Shown here: positions 6,561 to 16,037 of the stretch, one piece after another
How positions within the stretch are numbered: position 1 is the stretch's first letter
Layout of the letters: each line of letters begins with the position of its first letter
From: RGIG2707 sp045600065
Lineage (GTDB): Bacteria > Bacillota > Clostridia > Peptostreptococcales > Anaerovoracaceae
Reading direction: 5' to 3'
NCBI GenBank assembly: GCA_045600065.1
Contig: JAZRXE010000007.1
Location: 1-35,921 of the forward strand
DNA length: 35,921 nucleotides
The notes under the pieces: generated by a model
The model's database searches: none
What the model saw: only the letters and a program-made list of their open reading frames with translations
What the model was told of the DNA's origin: nothing
Program-made: the position numbers and the translations under genes

Positions 6561-9500
6561 ATGCTGAAGAGAATACTGAGCATTTGTTTGTGTTTTGCTC
6601 TCTGCGCCGCGCTTTTTCCGACAAGCGCTCTGGCTGATCCGGCTCCCGCAGAGGACATAGCATATATCAGTAAATTCGAGATCACTTCAATCAAGGACGG
6701 TTCAGGCAACTGGGATACCGACGACAAGGTGTCGGGCTTTTATGACCCGGTAACCGGCGGAAAACAGACCAGCACCAGCCAGGGCAACGACGCCTCTGAC
6801 AGCAACCGTATAGTTCGTACTTTCGATACCATAAAGTACGATTTTGAGTATTTTACCAGCTCTTTCGATGGTGTAAGTACATTGGATAGTACTTTTCTTT
6901 ACTATCGTTTTATTCTTCCCTATCCGAAAGAACAGGCAGAATGGCTGACTGATTCCATGGGGTGGATACAAAGCGACGGTTTTACTGTCACAGAAGAGAC
7001 CATAGACGGAAAGACCTGCCAGGTGCTTTCCGGAAGAAGACTGCTTAAGGCTACGACAGAAAATCCTGCGGCAGTACCGGGATATGGTACTCTGGACGCC
7101 CATGTAAAAGTCCTGAACATGAAGAACGGAGACACTGTTCAGCCTGAGTTTTCAGTCTGGCTGGATGGCAACTATACCCAGGGCATTTGTTCTGAACATT
7201 CAATTAATGAAGTCGTGACAAAAACTGCCGACGCTGTTACGGTAACGGCATCTCCCAAATACAATGTCCGCCTTAAGCAGGGTGCTACAGCGCAGCACTC
7301 TGTAAAGGGCAAGTTTGATTTCAATACAGGCAATGCCGCAAAGGCTCTCGATTACGGAGTCGGAGAAGTGGAGGGAAGACTGACCGGTATAGGCGTAACC
7401 CTTCAGCTTTATAACGATTATCCGGATAAAAAGATGATGGGAATAGAGCTTCCCCAGGGCCCCATAACGGTGGATATCGATCTGAAGACCATATTCGTTC
7501 CCCAGGGGGGCAGCCCGCGTGACGGAGAACAGATAGACGTAACGGATTCCTACAAGCCCTATGTATGGGGCGCCGGAGCAAATAAGAGCGGATCTGTGGA
7601 TTACGGCGGAAGAGACCTGAAGGCCTGCGGCAACAACGCCAACTATCTCTACAACGGAGCTCCCATAAACAACAGACCTGCAGGTACTCCCACATACCTC
7701 AGCTACTGCAATGACGGCGGAACCTGGTCTGCTACAAAGACCGGAAACAAGGTGACCCTGACCATCAGCGATTACAAGATCGACATGGATTACTTCCCCA
7801 CTGTAGACAGCAATACGGCGGACTCCAACAACACCTTCTATGTGCGCTCCGAGGGAGTTAAGAATATCGGATGCTTCTCATCCGGTTTTCTGTATGTTCT
7901 GACTCCGTTTTACAATCAGAACACATCCGAGTATGTACTGGATGAGTTCGAGACAAGCAGCGGAACCTTCTATCTGGATGTCAAGGATGTAAATATGACT
8001 GCAAGCGGAGTTTCCACAAAGGTCAAGGACGCGGCAGACAATTCCAACCAGATGGAGAAGGATGATGATACTGTCCATGCCACCGTTGCTCTGTACATGC
8101 AAGGAAATCTTCAGAATTACATATACTATTCCTCCGATGCCAATTCCTATTCAAATATCGATATCAACGGAAACGATGATTATGTAAGAGAAGGCAAGGA
8201 TTATGCCGTAGAGGGCCAGAAATTCTCGGTCCACTGGCAGACACTCAACGATGAAAACGGTGATGAGGATAACCGCGGTTATTCATATAAGGCACTGCTG
8301 AAATTCGATCCCGACGGCATAGAGCTGGACGGCGACGGCAGTCCTTCCTGGGCTTACTCGAAAACGGCTGCAGATCTGGGACTGAAGGTCACTTATCTTT
8401 ACGCCACCAAATTCGACGGTACGAGCTGGAAAGACGACAATGAAATGCAGAGCGCGAACATCGAGGATCTGAGCTACTATTCGTCCCTCGATGAGATTCC
8501 CGAAGGGCACGTATGCCTTGGCGTGATCTACGAAATGGATGCCCTTGGAGATGTGAAGGATGTTGTCAAGAACGGAAGCGGAAGCGCGGGATATCACCAC
8601 GTATTCTTCAGGGCAAAGCAGGGATCTTCCAGAGACGAGACCTACATGATATGCATGGAGGGAAGAGTATGGCGGCTTAGAGACTATGCCACATGCGGCA
8701 TTATCGAATCACTCGCAGGCAAGAACAAGAACACCATTTCTCTCCCTGCGCCTTCCGGCGAGAAAAAATGGAATTATCAAAAGGCAACTTATGTCAACGG
8801 CGTTTATACCAGTGGGCATTCAGGCGGATTTAATGCCGGCGATTCCCTTCTGATAGTCAAATACCGTGCCGGTATTTCCAAAATGGTCGAGCAGACAAAT
8901 TCCGGCGGGGCTTCCAAGCAGATGTACGATATGGACTACAATCAGAGGATAGTGGACTATGTTGTATATCCCAGACTCTACAGCGGGCTTCCAAAGCCTC
9001 TCAGCGGAGTCAGTTCAAATGTGGTGAGCATAGAGGACACCCTGCCTGCATCCCTTACCTATATTGAGGGCTCCGCTTATCAGGGCGGCAGCTATGTTGC
9101 CGATGCCGATCCTTCAATGCACGGAAGCATCAGCGGCGGAACATCCATGGAGCCTGTGATCACAACGGCTTCAGACGGCAGCCAGATACTTACCTGGACC
9201 CTGTACGATGTTGAAGTGGATTCTTCCATAGAGCCTATACACTATTCCGCGGAAATAGGTACTCCCGGAGATGACGATACCGACGTCAAGAACGGAGACA
9301 GCATAGAAAATGTGGTGGTCATACGCGCTGAGGGGGATGATTCGTTTCCTGCCGAAAAGAACGGCAATCTCTCCAGGGCGGTGATACAGGTGAGCAAGCT
9401 CAAGGCTGCGTCTCTTTCCAAGACCCCTGTATCCTCCGTAGTGGATATTACAGACAGCCTCAGCTACAATCTGAAGGCTTCCAATAACGGCAACAATGCC

Positions 9501-12131
9501 ACAAGCATGCTCCTGCTCGACACCCTGCCTTATAACGGGGATGCTCTGGGCAGCAGCTTCAGCGGAGAGATCAGGATAGGCGGACTGAGCATCAGCAGTG
9601 AAAGCTTCAAAAGCAAGAACAGCTGGTCGGTATACTACACCGATTCAGAAGCCATACGCTCTGTATCCGCAGATCAGATCACGGCATCTGATGTTGCAGC
9701 CGGAGCTTCCGTAATAGACGGCAAGACCATAGAGTGGACAAAGCTTGATTACAATACAAGCACCGGCGTGGTCAGCGGCTTTGACCCCTCCGGCACCCCT
9801 GCGGCACTGGTTCTGACGGGCAATCTTGAGCCCTCGGAGACTATCAAGGCTGTGCTGGATCTGAGCGATACGGACAAACAGCCGGGAGACGTATTCTATA
9901 ACAGTCTTTCCAGCGACAAGAGCTCGGTAAGCGCCAGGGAGACCGTTATTTCCAGATCGCTGGAGGGCGTTGTCTGGAATGACGAAGACAGGAACGGAGA
10001 AAGAAATACAGGTGAAGCGCTTTACGACGGCGTTACCGTTACTCTTCTCAGAAATGTAGGAACATCCTATGAGCCCGTGCTCGATAACTCCGGCAAGCCC
10101 GTTACCTGCACGATAGGCAAGGTCAGAAATGCTATCACCGGCGAAGAAACTCCGGGCGAGACAGGGCATTTCCGTTTCTTCGGACTTGAGGCAGGCAGCT
10201 ACGGCGTCAGGATCGAAAGCGGCAGCTATGATATTTCGGGCTGCAAGGTCAGTGAATACAGGGCTGCCGGTGTAAAGGAGCAGGTCAATAACGATGCTGC
10301 CGGAAGCTATGATCCCTCCGGAAAGCTTGAGTATGCAGACATAATCGGCATCGATATGCCGACCAAGGCAGAACTCGTAAAGCTCAGACAGAGCCAGTTT
10401 GTTTCCTATAACAACGACTGCGGCATCTCCGCGGATAAGTACACTTTGACCTATCATGTGACAGGTGATGAAAAATACGGCGTTCCCACAGACAGCATTA
10501 CTCCCGCTGCCGTAACGGATATCCCCTGGGATGGATCGCAGACTCTTGCTCCGGGCCCTGGTACCAGATGGACCACAAGCGACGGAACTCCGGACGGCAT
10601 GCCCGGTCAGTGGGTATTCAGCGAGCATTGGACGGAGAATGCTTCCGAGCCTGACTCTGCTGATATAACAGAAGACAGAATAGACGCGATAAAGGAAGAT
10701 AAGGATGTCTACGGCAAGTGGACCTTTATCCCCAAAACCTACAGTCTGGAATATCATATCGCAGGCGATGATACCTACGGTGTGCCCTCGGACAGCGTTA
10801 CACCCTCCGCAGTCAGCGGTATAGAATGGAAAAACAGTGTGGATCCGCTGGCGGACAAGCCCGTAACGGCCTGGACCACAAGCGACGGAACTCCCGACGG
10901 CGTCCCAGGCCGGTGGGTATTCAGTGAACATTGGACGGAGAATGCTTCCAATCCCGGCGCGGCAGATATCACCGGAAACGCTGTGAACGATATCACCGAG
11001 GATAAGGATGTGTACGGAAAATGGACCTTTATTCCGGACACCTACAAGGTCGAGTATGTGGTAAATTCCGACCCGCAGTGGGGAGTACCCGGCGATTCAT
11101 CCGTTCCTGTGGATACTAAGGAATACGATTACAAGGAAGATGTTGTGGTCCATGCCGATCTGACAACAGCACGCGGCTATGCTCAGGATCCGTCCGGCGG
11201 ATCATCCATAGTGCTGGGCACCTGGGTATTTGATCCCTGGGATAAGGATGATTTCCAAATCACAGAGGATACCACGATAACGGGTTCCTGGAAGTTCTAT
11301 CCCGATCCCGATCCCAATGGCGATCCCTCGCCCACGCCCGAGACCTACAAGGTTGTTTATGTGGTAAAGCCCGACAGTACATGGGGCAAACCCTCAGACT
11401 CGGTGACTCCGACAGATCCGGTTGATTATCATTATCTGGATAAGGTGACCGTAGAGGACGGTCTGAGCAGCACTCAGGACTATGCCTTTGATGAAAATGG
11501 CGATAAGGTTCCCGGAACCTGGAGCTTTGTTCCCTGGGATAAGGATGACTTTAAGATAGTCAGAAACACTACAATAACCGGAGCCTGGGAGTTTACGCCT
11601 GACGGCGGCATGGGCGGGCCCGGAGATATGTACAAGGTTACCTATTATGTAGAGCCCGACAGCACATGGGGAAGCCCGGACAGCCCGTCTGCACCTGTAG
11701 ATCCTACGGAATACGGCTACATGGAGGATGTGGATGTGGCAGACGATCTGAGCAGCACTCAGGACTATGCCTTTGATGAAAATGGCGATAAGGTTCCCGG
11801 AACCTGGAGCTTTGTTTCCTGGGATAAGGGAGATTTCAAGATTACTGAGGACACCGTGATACACGGCGCCTGGGTGTTTACCCCCGGCGGCATGGGCGGG
11901 CCCGGTACGGATCCGTTAGCTCCCGCTGATCCCGGAAGCACAGATCCCGGCAGCCCCGCCGGCGGTCCCGGAAGCTCGGACGACGATGAAGCGGGAGATG
12001 TGGATGACACTGATCCCTTTATGCCCCGTACCGGGGACAGCTCAAATCCTGCTTTATGGCTGATGCTTATGATCTTCAGTGCGATCGTTTTTGCATGCGG
12101 GGTCGTGCGCATTAAGAGAGAGGATTATTAA
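6561..12131 (+). CDS. Large sortase-anchored surface protein with SdrD_B-like and SHIRT-like repeats
   Basis: This is a 1856-residue secreted, wall-anchored protein. The ATG at 6561 is chosen because a G-rich ribosome binding site precedes it and a signal peptide follows (MLKRILSICL, cleavage after ALA at residue 25); an upstream in-frame ATG at 6453 would bury the signal. Residues ~26-800 are a beta-rich region without a family I can name. DUF11/fimbrial-isopeptide-like segments lie at ~815-900 and ~950-1080 (EDTLP and DSLSYNLKASNNGN). An SdrD_B/Cna_B-like domain follows at ~1134-1250 (GVVWNDEDRNGERN). Five ~100-residue repeats begin at Tyr1294, 1394, 1495, 1596 and 1691, resembling SHIRT or InlB-type stalk repeats. 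The C-terminus has the sorting signal MPRTG (1821-1825), a hydrophobic helix and the tail KREDY. The likely role is an adhesin or stalk. No sortase gene is in the window. Confidence 0.88.
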   Translation: MLKRILSICLCFALCAALFPTSALADPAPAEDIAYISKFEITSIKDGSGNWDTDDKVSGFYDPVTGGKQTSTSQGNDASDSNRIVRTFDTIKYDFEYFTSSFDGVSTLDSTFLYYRFILPYPKEQAEWLTDSMGWIQSDGFTVTEETIDGKTCQVLSGRRLLKATTENPAAVPGYGTLDAHVKVLNMKNGDTVQPEFSVWLDGNYTQGICSEHSINEVVTKTADAVTVTASPKYNVRLKQGATAQHSVKGKFDFNTGNAAKALDYGVGEVEGRLTGIGVTLQLYNDYPDKKMMGIELPQGPITVDIDLKTIFVPQGGSPRDGEQIDVTDSYKPYVWGAGANKSGSVDYGGRDLKACGNNANYLYNGAPINNRPAGTPTYLSYCNDGGTWSATKTGNKVTLTISDYKIDMDYFPTVDSNTADSNNTFYVRSEGVKNIGCFSSGFLYVLTPFYNQNTSEYVLDEFETSSGTFYLDVKDVNMTASGVSTKVKDAADNSNQMEKDDDTVHATVALYMQGNLQNYIYYSSDANSYSNIDINGNDDYVREGKDYAVEGQKFSVHWQTLNDENGDEDNRGYSYKALLKFDPDGIELDGDGSPSWAYSKTAADLGLKVTYLYATKFDGTSWKDDNEMQSANIEDLSYYSSLDEIPEGHVCLGVIYEMDALGDVKDVVKNGSGSAGYHHVFFRAKQGSSRDETYMICMEGRVWRLRDYATCGIIESLAGKNKNTISLPAPSGEKKWNYQKATYVNGVYTSGHSGGFNAGDSLLIVKYRAGISKMVEQTNSGGASKQMYDMDYNQRIVDYVVYPRLYSGLPKPLSGVSSNVVSIEDTLPASLTYIEGSAYQGGSYVADADPSMHGSISGGTSMEPVITTASDGSQILTWTLYDVEVDSSIEPIHYSAEIGTPGDDDTDVKNGDSIENVVVIRAEGDDSFPAEKNGNLSRAVIQVSKLKAASLSKTPVSSVVDITDSLSYNLKASNNGNNATSMLLLDTLPYNGDALGSSFSGEIRIGGLSISSESFKSKNSWSVYYTDSEAIRSVSADQITASDVAAGASVIDGKTIEWTKLDYNTSTGVVSGFDPSGTPAALVLTGNLEPSETIKAVLDLSDTDKQPGDVFYNSLSSDKSSVSARETVISRSLEGVVWNDEDRNGERNTGEALYDGVTVTLLRNVGTSYEPVLDNSGKPVTCTIGKVRNAITGEETPGETGHFRFFGLEAGSYGVRIESGSYDISGCKVSEYRAAGVKEQVNNDAAGSYDPSGKLEYADIIGIDMPTKAELVKLRQSQFVSYNNDCGISADKYTLTYHVTGDEKYGVPTDSITPAAVTDIPWDGSQTLAPGPGTRWTTSDGTPDGMPGQWVFSEHWTENASEPDSADITEDRIDAIKEDKDVYGKWTFIPKTYSLEYHIAGDDTYGVPSDSVTPSAVSGIEWKNSVDPLADKPVTAWTTSDGTPDGVPGRWVFSEHWTENASNPGAADITGNAVNDITEDKDVYGKWTFIPDTYKVEYVVNSDPQWGVPGDSSVPVDTKEYDYKEDVVVHADLTTARGYAQDPSGGSSIVLGTWVFDPWDKDDFQITEDTTITGSWKFYPDPDPNGDPSPTPETYKVVYVVKPDSTWGKPSDSVTPTDPVDYHYLDKVTVEDGLSSTQDYAFDENGDKVPGTWSFVPWDKDDFKIVRNTTITGAWEFTPDGGMGGPGDMYKVTYYVEPDSTWGSPDSPSAPVDPTEYGYMEDVDVADDLSSTQDYAFDENGDKVPGTWSFVSWDKGDFKITEDTVIHGAWVFTPGGMGGPGTDPLAPADPGSTDPGSPAGGPGSSDDDEAGDVDDTDPFMPRTGDSSNPALWLMLMIFSAIVFACGVVRIKREDY
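10440..11880 (+). repeat. Five ~300-bp in-gene repeats (surface-protein stalk)
   Basis: Units start at 10440, 10740, 11043, 11346 and 11631 (spacings 300, 303, 303 and 285). Each begins with a Tyr-x-(Leu/Val)-x-Tyr strand and ends with a Trp-x-Phe strand. The first two units share TTSDGTPDG and FSEHWTENAS. Units four and five share an identical stretch of about 70 bp (11463-11531 and 11748-11816), which points to recent duplication or gene conversion. Confidence 0.85.
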
Positions 12132-12187
12132 AGGGCGTTCAAGGCTGCGTTCTCGTAAGCGCCCGAATAACAATTGATATCACAGAA

Positions 12188-12219
12188 AAAGAGGCAGAAC
12201 ATCAGGTTTCTGCCTCTTT
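12188..12219. terminator. Bidirectional terminator between convergent genes
   Basis: AAAGAGGCAGA (12188-12198) pairs perfectly with TCTGCCTCTTT (12209-12219), with A-tracts on the left and T-tracts on the right. It serves the surface-protein gene on the plus strand and the MFS unit on the minus strand. Confidence 0.85.
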
Positions 12220-12250
12220 GCATATGCCGTGTAAACAACGGTTATTTGTT

Positions 12251-13465
12251 CTATTTTTCTGCGGCGGGCTTTTTGAAGAAGCTGCCGGAGAGCAGCAGCG
12301 AGATGGCTACAAAGGCCATCACCAGCCAGTAATAGGGAACATAGCTGCTGCAGTTGTCATAGATGGAGCTGGAGAGTACCGGGGTCATCATAACACCGAA
12401 CTGGGACATTGCGTTGAGCTTGCCCATCACATCTCCCTTGTGCTCCTTGCCGCCGGCTTCCTCTGCCAGGGCTGAAACGCCCACAGAGCCGAAGGGGCAG
12501 CCGATAAGGATTCCTGTGAATACCATTACCAGGTAGATGGGGCTCTTCATTAAGATGAAGCCCAGCAGGCCTATGATCTCTGCCGCCAGAGACATGCGCA
12601 GGCAGTTCTTAAGGCCTATGCGGTCCAGAGCCATGCCGTAGATCACCTTGCCGGCGGCAAGAACGCCCATGCCTATGGACTGGCAGTTGGCAGCAAAGGT
12701 CTGGGAATAGCCTATGTCCTGCACGTAGGTGGTCAGGGTCGCGTTCAGAGTGTTTCCTCCGATGGATATGGCCGTTCCGCAGAGCGCCAGACCCATGATG
12801 CGGGTGGTAAAGAACCTGAAGCTGTCATTGTGTTTTTCGGACTGCGCGGCTTCAGTGGGTTCGTCTTTATGTGCCTGCAGGCGGACGGCTTCGGGGTTGC
12901 GCTTTACCAGCACAAAGCTGGCGAAGTTGGAGATGATACCCAGGATCACGGCAAGAGCCGCAAAGGTGGTTCTCCAGCCGAAGTTCAGGATCAGCACGTT
13001 TGCCAGGGGGTTGAAGACCATTCCTCCCACGCCGCTGCCCATCATCACCAGGCCCAGAGCGGAGCTGGTGTTTTCTGGTATCCATTCACCCACCAGTATT
13101 GCCATGGGCATTATGGTGGTCATTGCCTGGCAAAGGCCCAGGGTAAAGTAGGCGATGTAGAACACCGGCAGGCTGGAGGCCCTGGACAGGGCCAGGAAGC
13201 ACACCACGGAGGTGAGGGTAGCCAGGCGCACGCCTTTGGCTACATCCATCCTGGCATAGATCTTGTTGCAGAAGGCGGAAAACACGATACCCGATACTGA
13301 GATCAGGCTCTGGCTGACGGTGTACTGGGCACGAGTCCAGCCGAATTCTCTGGTAATCGGGATGATGAAGATGCCGAAGCAGTTGTTGATGACACCCATC
13401 ATGGATGCCAGCAGCAGAAAGCCTCCTACGATCACGAGCTTGCTTTGAGTTTTACTGTCTTTCAA
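12251..13465 (-). CDS. MFS transporter, oxalate/formate antiporter (OFA)-like (copy 1)
   Basis: This 404-residue protein has about 12 hydrophobic segments and belongs to the major facilitator superfamily; its pattern is closest to the OFA-type group. The N-terminal stretch GVINNCFGIFIIPITREFGW is nearly shared by the next two genes. The start is TTG at 13465, supported by GGGAGG seven bases upstream; no in-frame ATG fits better. It lies 15 bases after copy 2 and is the last gene of the three-gene minus-strand unit, ending at the bidirectional terminator. It should act in the cytoplasmic membrane and exchange or import a small organic anion. The substrate cannot be named, because close paralogues in this superfamily carry very different compounds. 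Confidence 0.85.
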   Translation of the reverse strand: MKDSKTQSKLVIVGGFLLLASMMGVINNCFGIFIIPITREFGWTRAQYTVSQSLISVSGIVFSAFCNKIYARMDVAKGVRLATLTSVVCFLALSRASSLPVFYIAYFTLGLCQAMTTIMPMAILVGEWIPENTSSALGLVMMGSGVGGMVFNPLANVLILNFGWRTTFAALAVILGIISNFASFVLVKRNPEAVRLQAHKDEPTEAAQSEKHNDSFRFFTTRIMGLALCGTAISIGGNTLNATLTTYVQDIGYSQTFAANCQSIGMGVLAAGKVIYGMALDRIGLKNCLRMSLAAEIIGLLGFILMKSPIYLVMVFTGILIGCPFGSVGVSALAEEAGGKEHKGDVMGKLNAMSQFGVMMTPVLSSSIYDNCSSYVPYYWLVMAFVAISLLLSGSFFKKPAAEK

Positions 13466-13480
13466 TTAATACCTCCCTTA

Positions 13481-14683
13481 TTATGCCTTTTTTCTGAATG
13501 AAGATAGGACAGTATACGCTACGAACACCAGCATGATGATTACACTGCCTGCCAGGAAGGGCACGTAGCTGCCGGTGGTATCGTAGACTGTGCCCATGAC
13601 TATGGGCGCTATGATGCCGTTGGCTCCTGAGATTGCCGAGAATTTTCCCATGTAGGCAGCCTTGTCCTCCTCTCTGCCGCCGGCGGCCTTAAGAGCCATT
13701 TCAGACATGGCAACGGTTCCGAAGGGTGCGGAAAGCAGGTTGGCAGAGAAGATCAGAGGAATCTGATAAAGGCTTCTGAAGAATACCATCATGGAAAGGC
13801 CCAGTATATTGGAGCCAATGGAGATATATATGCATTTATCCAGCCCGAACCTGTCAAGCAGTACGCCGTATATGATCTTGCCCACGGCAAGCACAGCCTG
13901 GGCGGCTGCGGCGCAGTTTGCAGCCAGGGTCTGGGAATAGCCAATGTCCTGAAGATAGGGAGTCAGGGCGGAATATACGCCGGTGGAGCCCAGATAGATC
14001 ATGATAGAGCTTATGGCAAGCCTCATGGCGACAGGCTCCGTAATGCTTGGCTTGCGGGAAGGTACCCCGCCCTCTGCCTTGATCTGAGCTGCGGCTTCGG
14101 GCCGGGGCTCTGCAGGCTTGCGCTTGACAAGGACATACGCCGCAAAGATGGAGATCGAGGCTTCCAGAATGCTCAGCACCCTGTAGCTGTACTGCCAGCT
14201 GTTGGTGCTTATAAAATGGCTGATCAGAGGATTCGCAATGGTCCCGCCTACGGCGCTGCCCATGGCTATGATGCCCATGGCTGCTCCGTTTTTACCCGGT
14301 ATCCATTCCGCGGAAAGCAGGGACATAGGTATGGTGCAGCACATTGCAGAGCACATGCCGAATATAAAATAAGACAGAATAAGCAGGGGATAGGAATTGA
14401 TGAAGGATGTCAGGAAGCAGTTTGCGGAGCTTACCAGAACAGCGATCTTCATTACCTTTACCGGATCTATATGCCTGTATAGCTTGTTGCAGTTCAGTGC
14501 AAATACAATGTTTGCCACTGACATGGCGCTGGTGCATATGGAATACTGGGCTCTGCTTATTCCAAGAGATTTTGTGACCGGTATTATGTACAGGGATGTG
14601 CAGTTGCAGGGCAATCCCATTACCGATAAGAACAGCAGGAATCCGCCTATGATTATCCGTTTGTTCTTTTTAAGTTCTTCCAC
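13481..14683 (-). CDS. MFS transporter, OFA-like (copy 2)
   Basis: This is a 400-residue, 12-helix major facilitator protein and a clear paralogue of both neighbours, sharing the pattern Asn-Cys-x3-(Phe/Tyr)-IIPVT in the first helix and QDIGYSQTLAANC in the middle. The start is GTG at 14683 with GAGGAG eight bases upstream. A central cytoplasmic loop (around residues 190-210, rich in Pro, Glu and Lys) separates the two six-helix halves, as usual. Its stop lies 15 bases upstream of copy 1. It is probably co-transcribed with copies 1 and 3. Substrate unknown. Confidence 0.85.
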   Translation of the reverse strand: MEELKKNKRIIIGGFLLFLSVMGLPCNCTSLYIIPVTKSLGISRAQYSICTSAMSVANIVFALNCNKLYRHIDPVKVMKIAVLVSSANCFLTSFINSYPLLILSYFIFGMCSAMCCTIPMSLLSAEWIPGKNGAAMGIIAMGSAVGGTIANPLISHFISTNSWQYSYRVLSILEASISIFAAYVLVKRKPAEPRPEAAAQIKAEGGVPSRKPSITEPVAMRLAISSIMIYLGSTGVYSALTPYLQDIGYSQTLAANCAAAAQAVLAVGKIIYGVLLDRFGLDKCIYISIGSNILGLSMMVFFRSLYQIPLIFSANLLSAPFGTVAMSEMALKAAGGREEDKAAYMGKFSAISGANGIIAPIVMGTVYDTTGSYVPFLAGSVIIMLVFVAYTVLSSFRKKA

Positions 14684-14755
14684 TTTCTTTTCTCCTCAAA
14701 TACCTGAAACGATGCATCGGGGGCCTTCAGCCTTGTGCATCAGGTCCCCGGGGAT

Positions 14756-15946
14756 TTAAGCCTTATGTTTGAACGCGCTGCCTACCAGCAGTATCATTAC
14801 CGCGTTGGTGACGACGCAGAACCAGTAATAGGGTGTGTAGCTTCCGAAGCTGTCGTAGACCATGCCCAGCAAAATGGGATTGGCCATGTTTGCCATCGCC
14901 ATGACTGCGTTGAACTTGCCCATCAGATAGTCCTTGTTTTCCGGGGCTCCGACCTCCTGAGCCAGGGCTGCGTTTATGACCGAGGCATAGGGACAGCACA
15001 GGGCCATGTTCAGATAAACCACCGGAAGCATCATGGGTGAACGGAAGAACAGCAGCCCAAGAAGACCTGCAATGCCTGTGATCTGGGTGATGTACAGGGT
15101 CAGCTTAAGACCGCATTTGTCTATCATCATTCCGTAGATGACCTTGCCTGCTGCCAGGGTTCCCAGAGCAACGGAGGATGCCGCTGCCGCAAAGTTCTGG
15201 GTAAAGCCTATGTCCTGAAGATAGGGGGAAAGCGTGCTGTTGCAGGAGCTTCCCAGTATGCAGATGAAAAAGCTTATGGCGCAGAAAAGCAGATTTCTTG
15301 ATGTCAGAAAAGCCGGTCTGGGCGCATCTGCGGGCATGCTCTCACTTTGCTGCACGGGCTTTGGATCTTCGGGCTTTTCCTTCATCAGGAAGAATACCGC
15401 AAACATGGAGCAGCAGAACATTATGGCTGCCATTATCCTGTAGCTGACTCTCCAGCCGTAGGCGTTCAGCATGGCGCTGATCACGGGATTGAATATCATT
15501 CCTCCCAGGCCGCTGCCCATCATGGCAAGGCCCAGGGCCGCGCCGGTGTTTTCCGGGATCCAGCGGCTTATGAGTATGGATACAGGCAACGTGGTGGTCA
15601 TGGCTGAAGACAGGCCCATGATCACGAAAAGCACATAAAGCATTGGCAGGCTCTTAAGGTAGGACAGGCTGAAATACGCCAGAGATCCTGTGACGGCACC
15701 AAGCTTCATCAGGGTGACTACCTTGGCTTTTGAATAGAATCTGGAGCAGTTGAGAGAAAAAAACATGCCCATTAGGGACATCATGCTCTGAGCCAGAGAA
15801 AACTGCCCTCTTGTCCAGCCCATGCCAGTGGTCACGGGTATTATGAACATGGACATGCAGTTGCCCATCACACCCATCATGGTGGTGAGTAAAAGCAAGC
15901 CTCCTATTATGGCCATTTTCCCTTCTTTGCAATATCCCCTGTGCAT
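14756..15946 (-). CDS. MFS transporter, OFA-like (copy 3, first of the unit)
   Basis: This is a 396-residue major facilitator protein. An upstream in-frame start at 15991 is possible, but the ATG at 15946 has AGGAGG nine bases before it and gives the protein a normal N-terminus (MHRGYCKEGKMAIIGG). It shares LQDIGFTQNFAAAAS and the early Asn-Cys motif with the other two copies. It is the promoter-proximal gene, divergent from mrp across a 91-base gap containing a TATAAT on each strand or nearly so. The intergenic space to copy 2 (72 bases) is GC-rich and could fold imperfectly. Substrate unknown; three different carriers or a divided division of labour between related organic acids are both possible. 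Confidence 0.84.
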   Translation of the reverse strand: MHRGYCKEGKMAIIGGLLLLTTMMGVMGNCMSMFIIPVTTGMGWTRGQFSLAQSMMSLMGMFFSLNCSRFYSKAKVVTLMKLGAVTGSLAYFSLSYLKSLPMLYVLFVIMGLSSAMTTTLPVSILISRWIPENTGAALGLAMMGSGLGGMIFNPVISAMLNAYGWRVSYRIMAAIMFCCSMFAVFFLMKEKPEDPKPVQQSESMPADAPRPAFLTSRNLLFCAISFFICILGSSCNSTLSPYLQDIGFTQNFAAAASSVALGTLAAGKVIYGMMIDKCGLKLTLYITQITGIAGLLGLLFFRSPMMLPVVYLNMALCCPYASVINAALAQEVGAPENKDYLMGKFNAVMAMANMANPILLGMVYDSFGSYTPYYWFCVVTNAVMILLVGSAFKHKA

Positions 15947-15979
15947 ATTCGGATACCTCCTGCCGATGCAACGAAAGAT

Positions 15980-15985
15980 ATTATA
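15980..15985 (-). promoter_or_regulatory. -10 box of the MFS unit
   Basis: A perfect TATAAT reads on the minus strand, 34 bases before the copy 3 start. The best -35 candidate, TTGTAG, is 20 bases upstream, which is long, so the promoter is tentative. Confidence 0.4.
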
Positions 15986-16003
15986 GTACAAATATGGAAA
16001 TCG

Positions 16004-16012
16004 TGCTACAAT
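16004..16012 (+). promoter_or_regulatory. Extended -10 promoter of mrp
   Basis: TGCTACAAT (16004-16012) is an extended -10 element. There is no convincing -35. The expected start is near 16019, which puts the AAGGAGG ribosome binding site at the very 5' end of the transcript. Confidence 0.4.
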
Positions 16013-16037
16013 AAACCTAAGGTTTAAGGAGGAAATT

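Noticed and set aside
9645..10931. 428-codon minus-strand frame inside the large surface protein
   Set aside because: It has no start signal or known domain and lies wholly within a gene with signal peptide, repeats and anchor.
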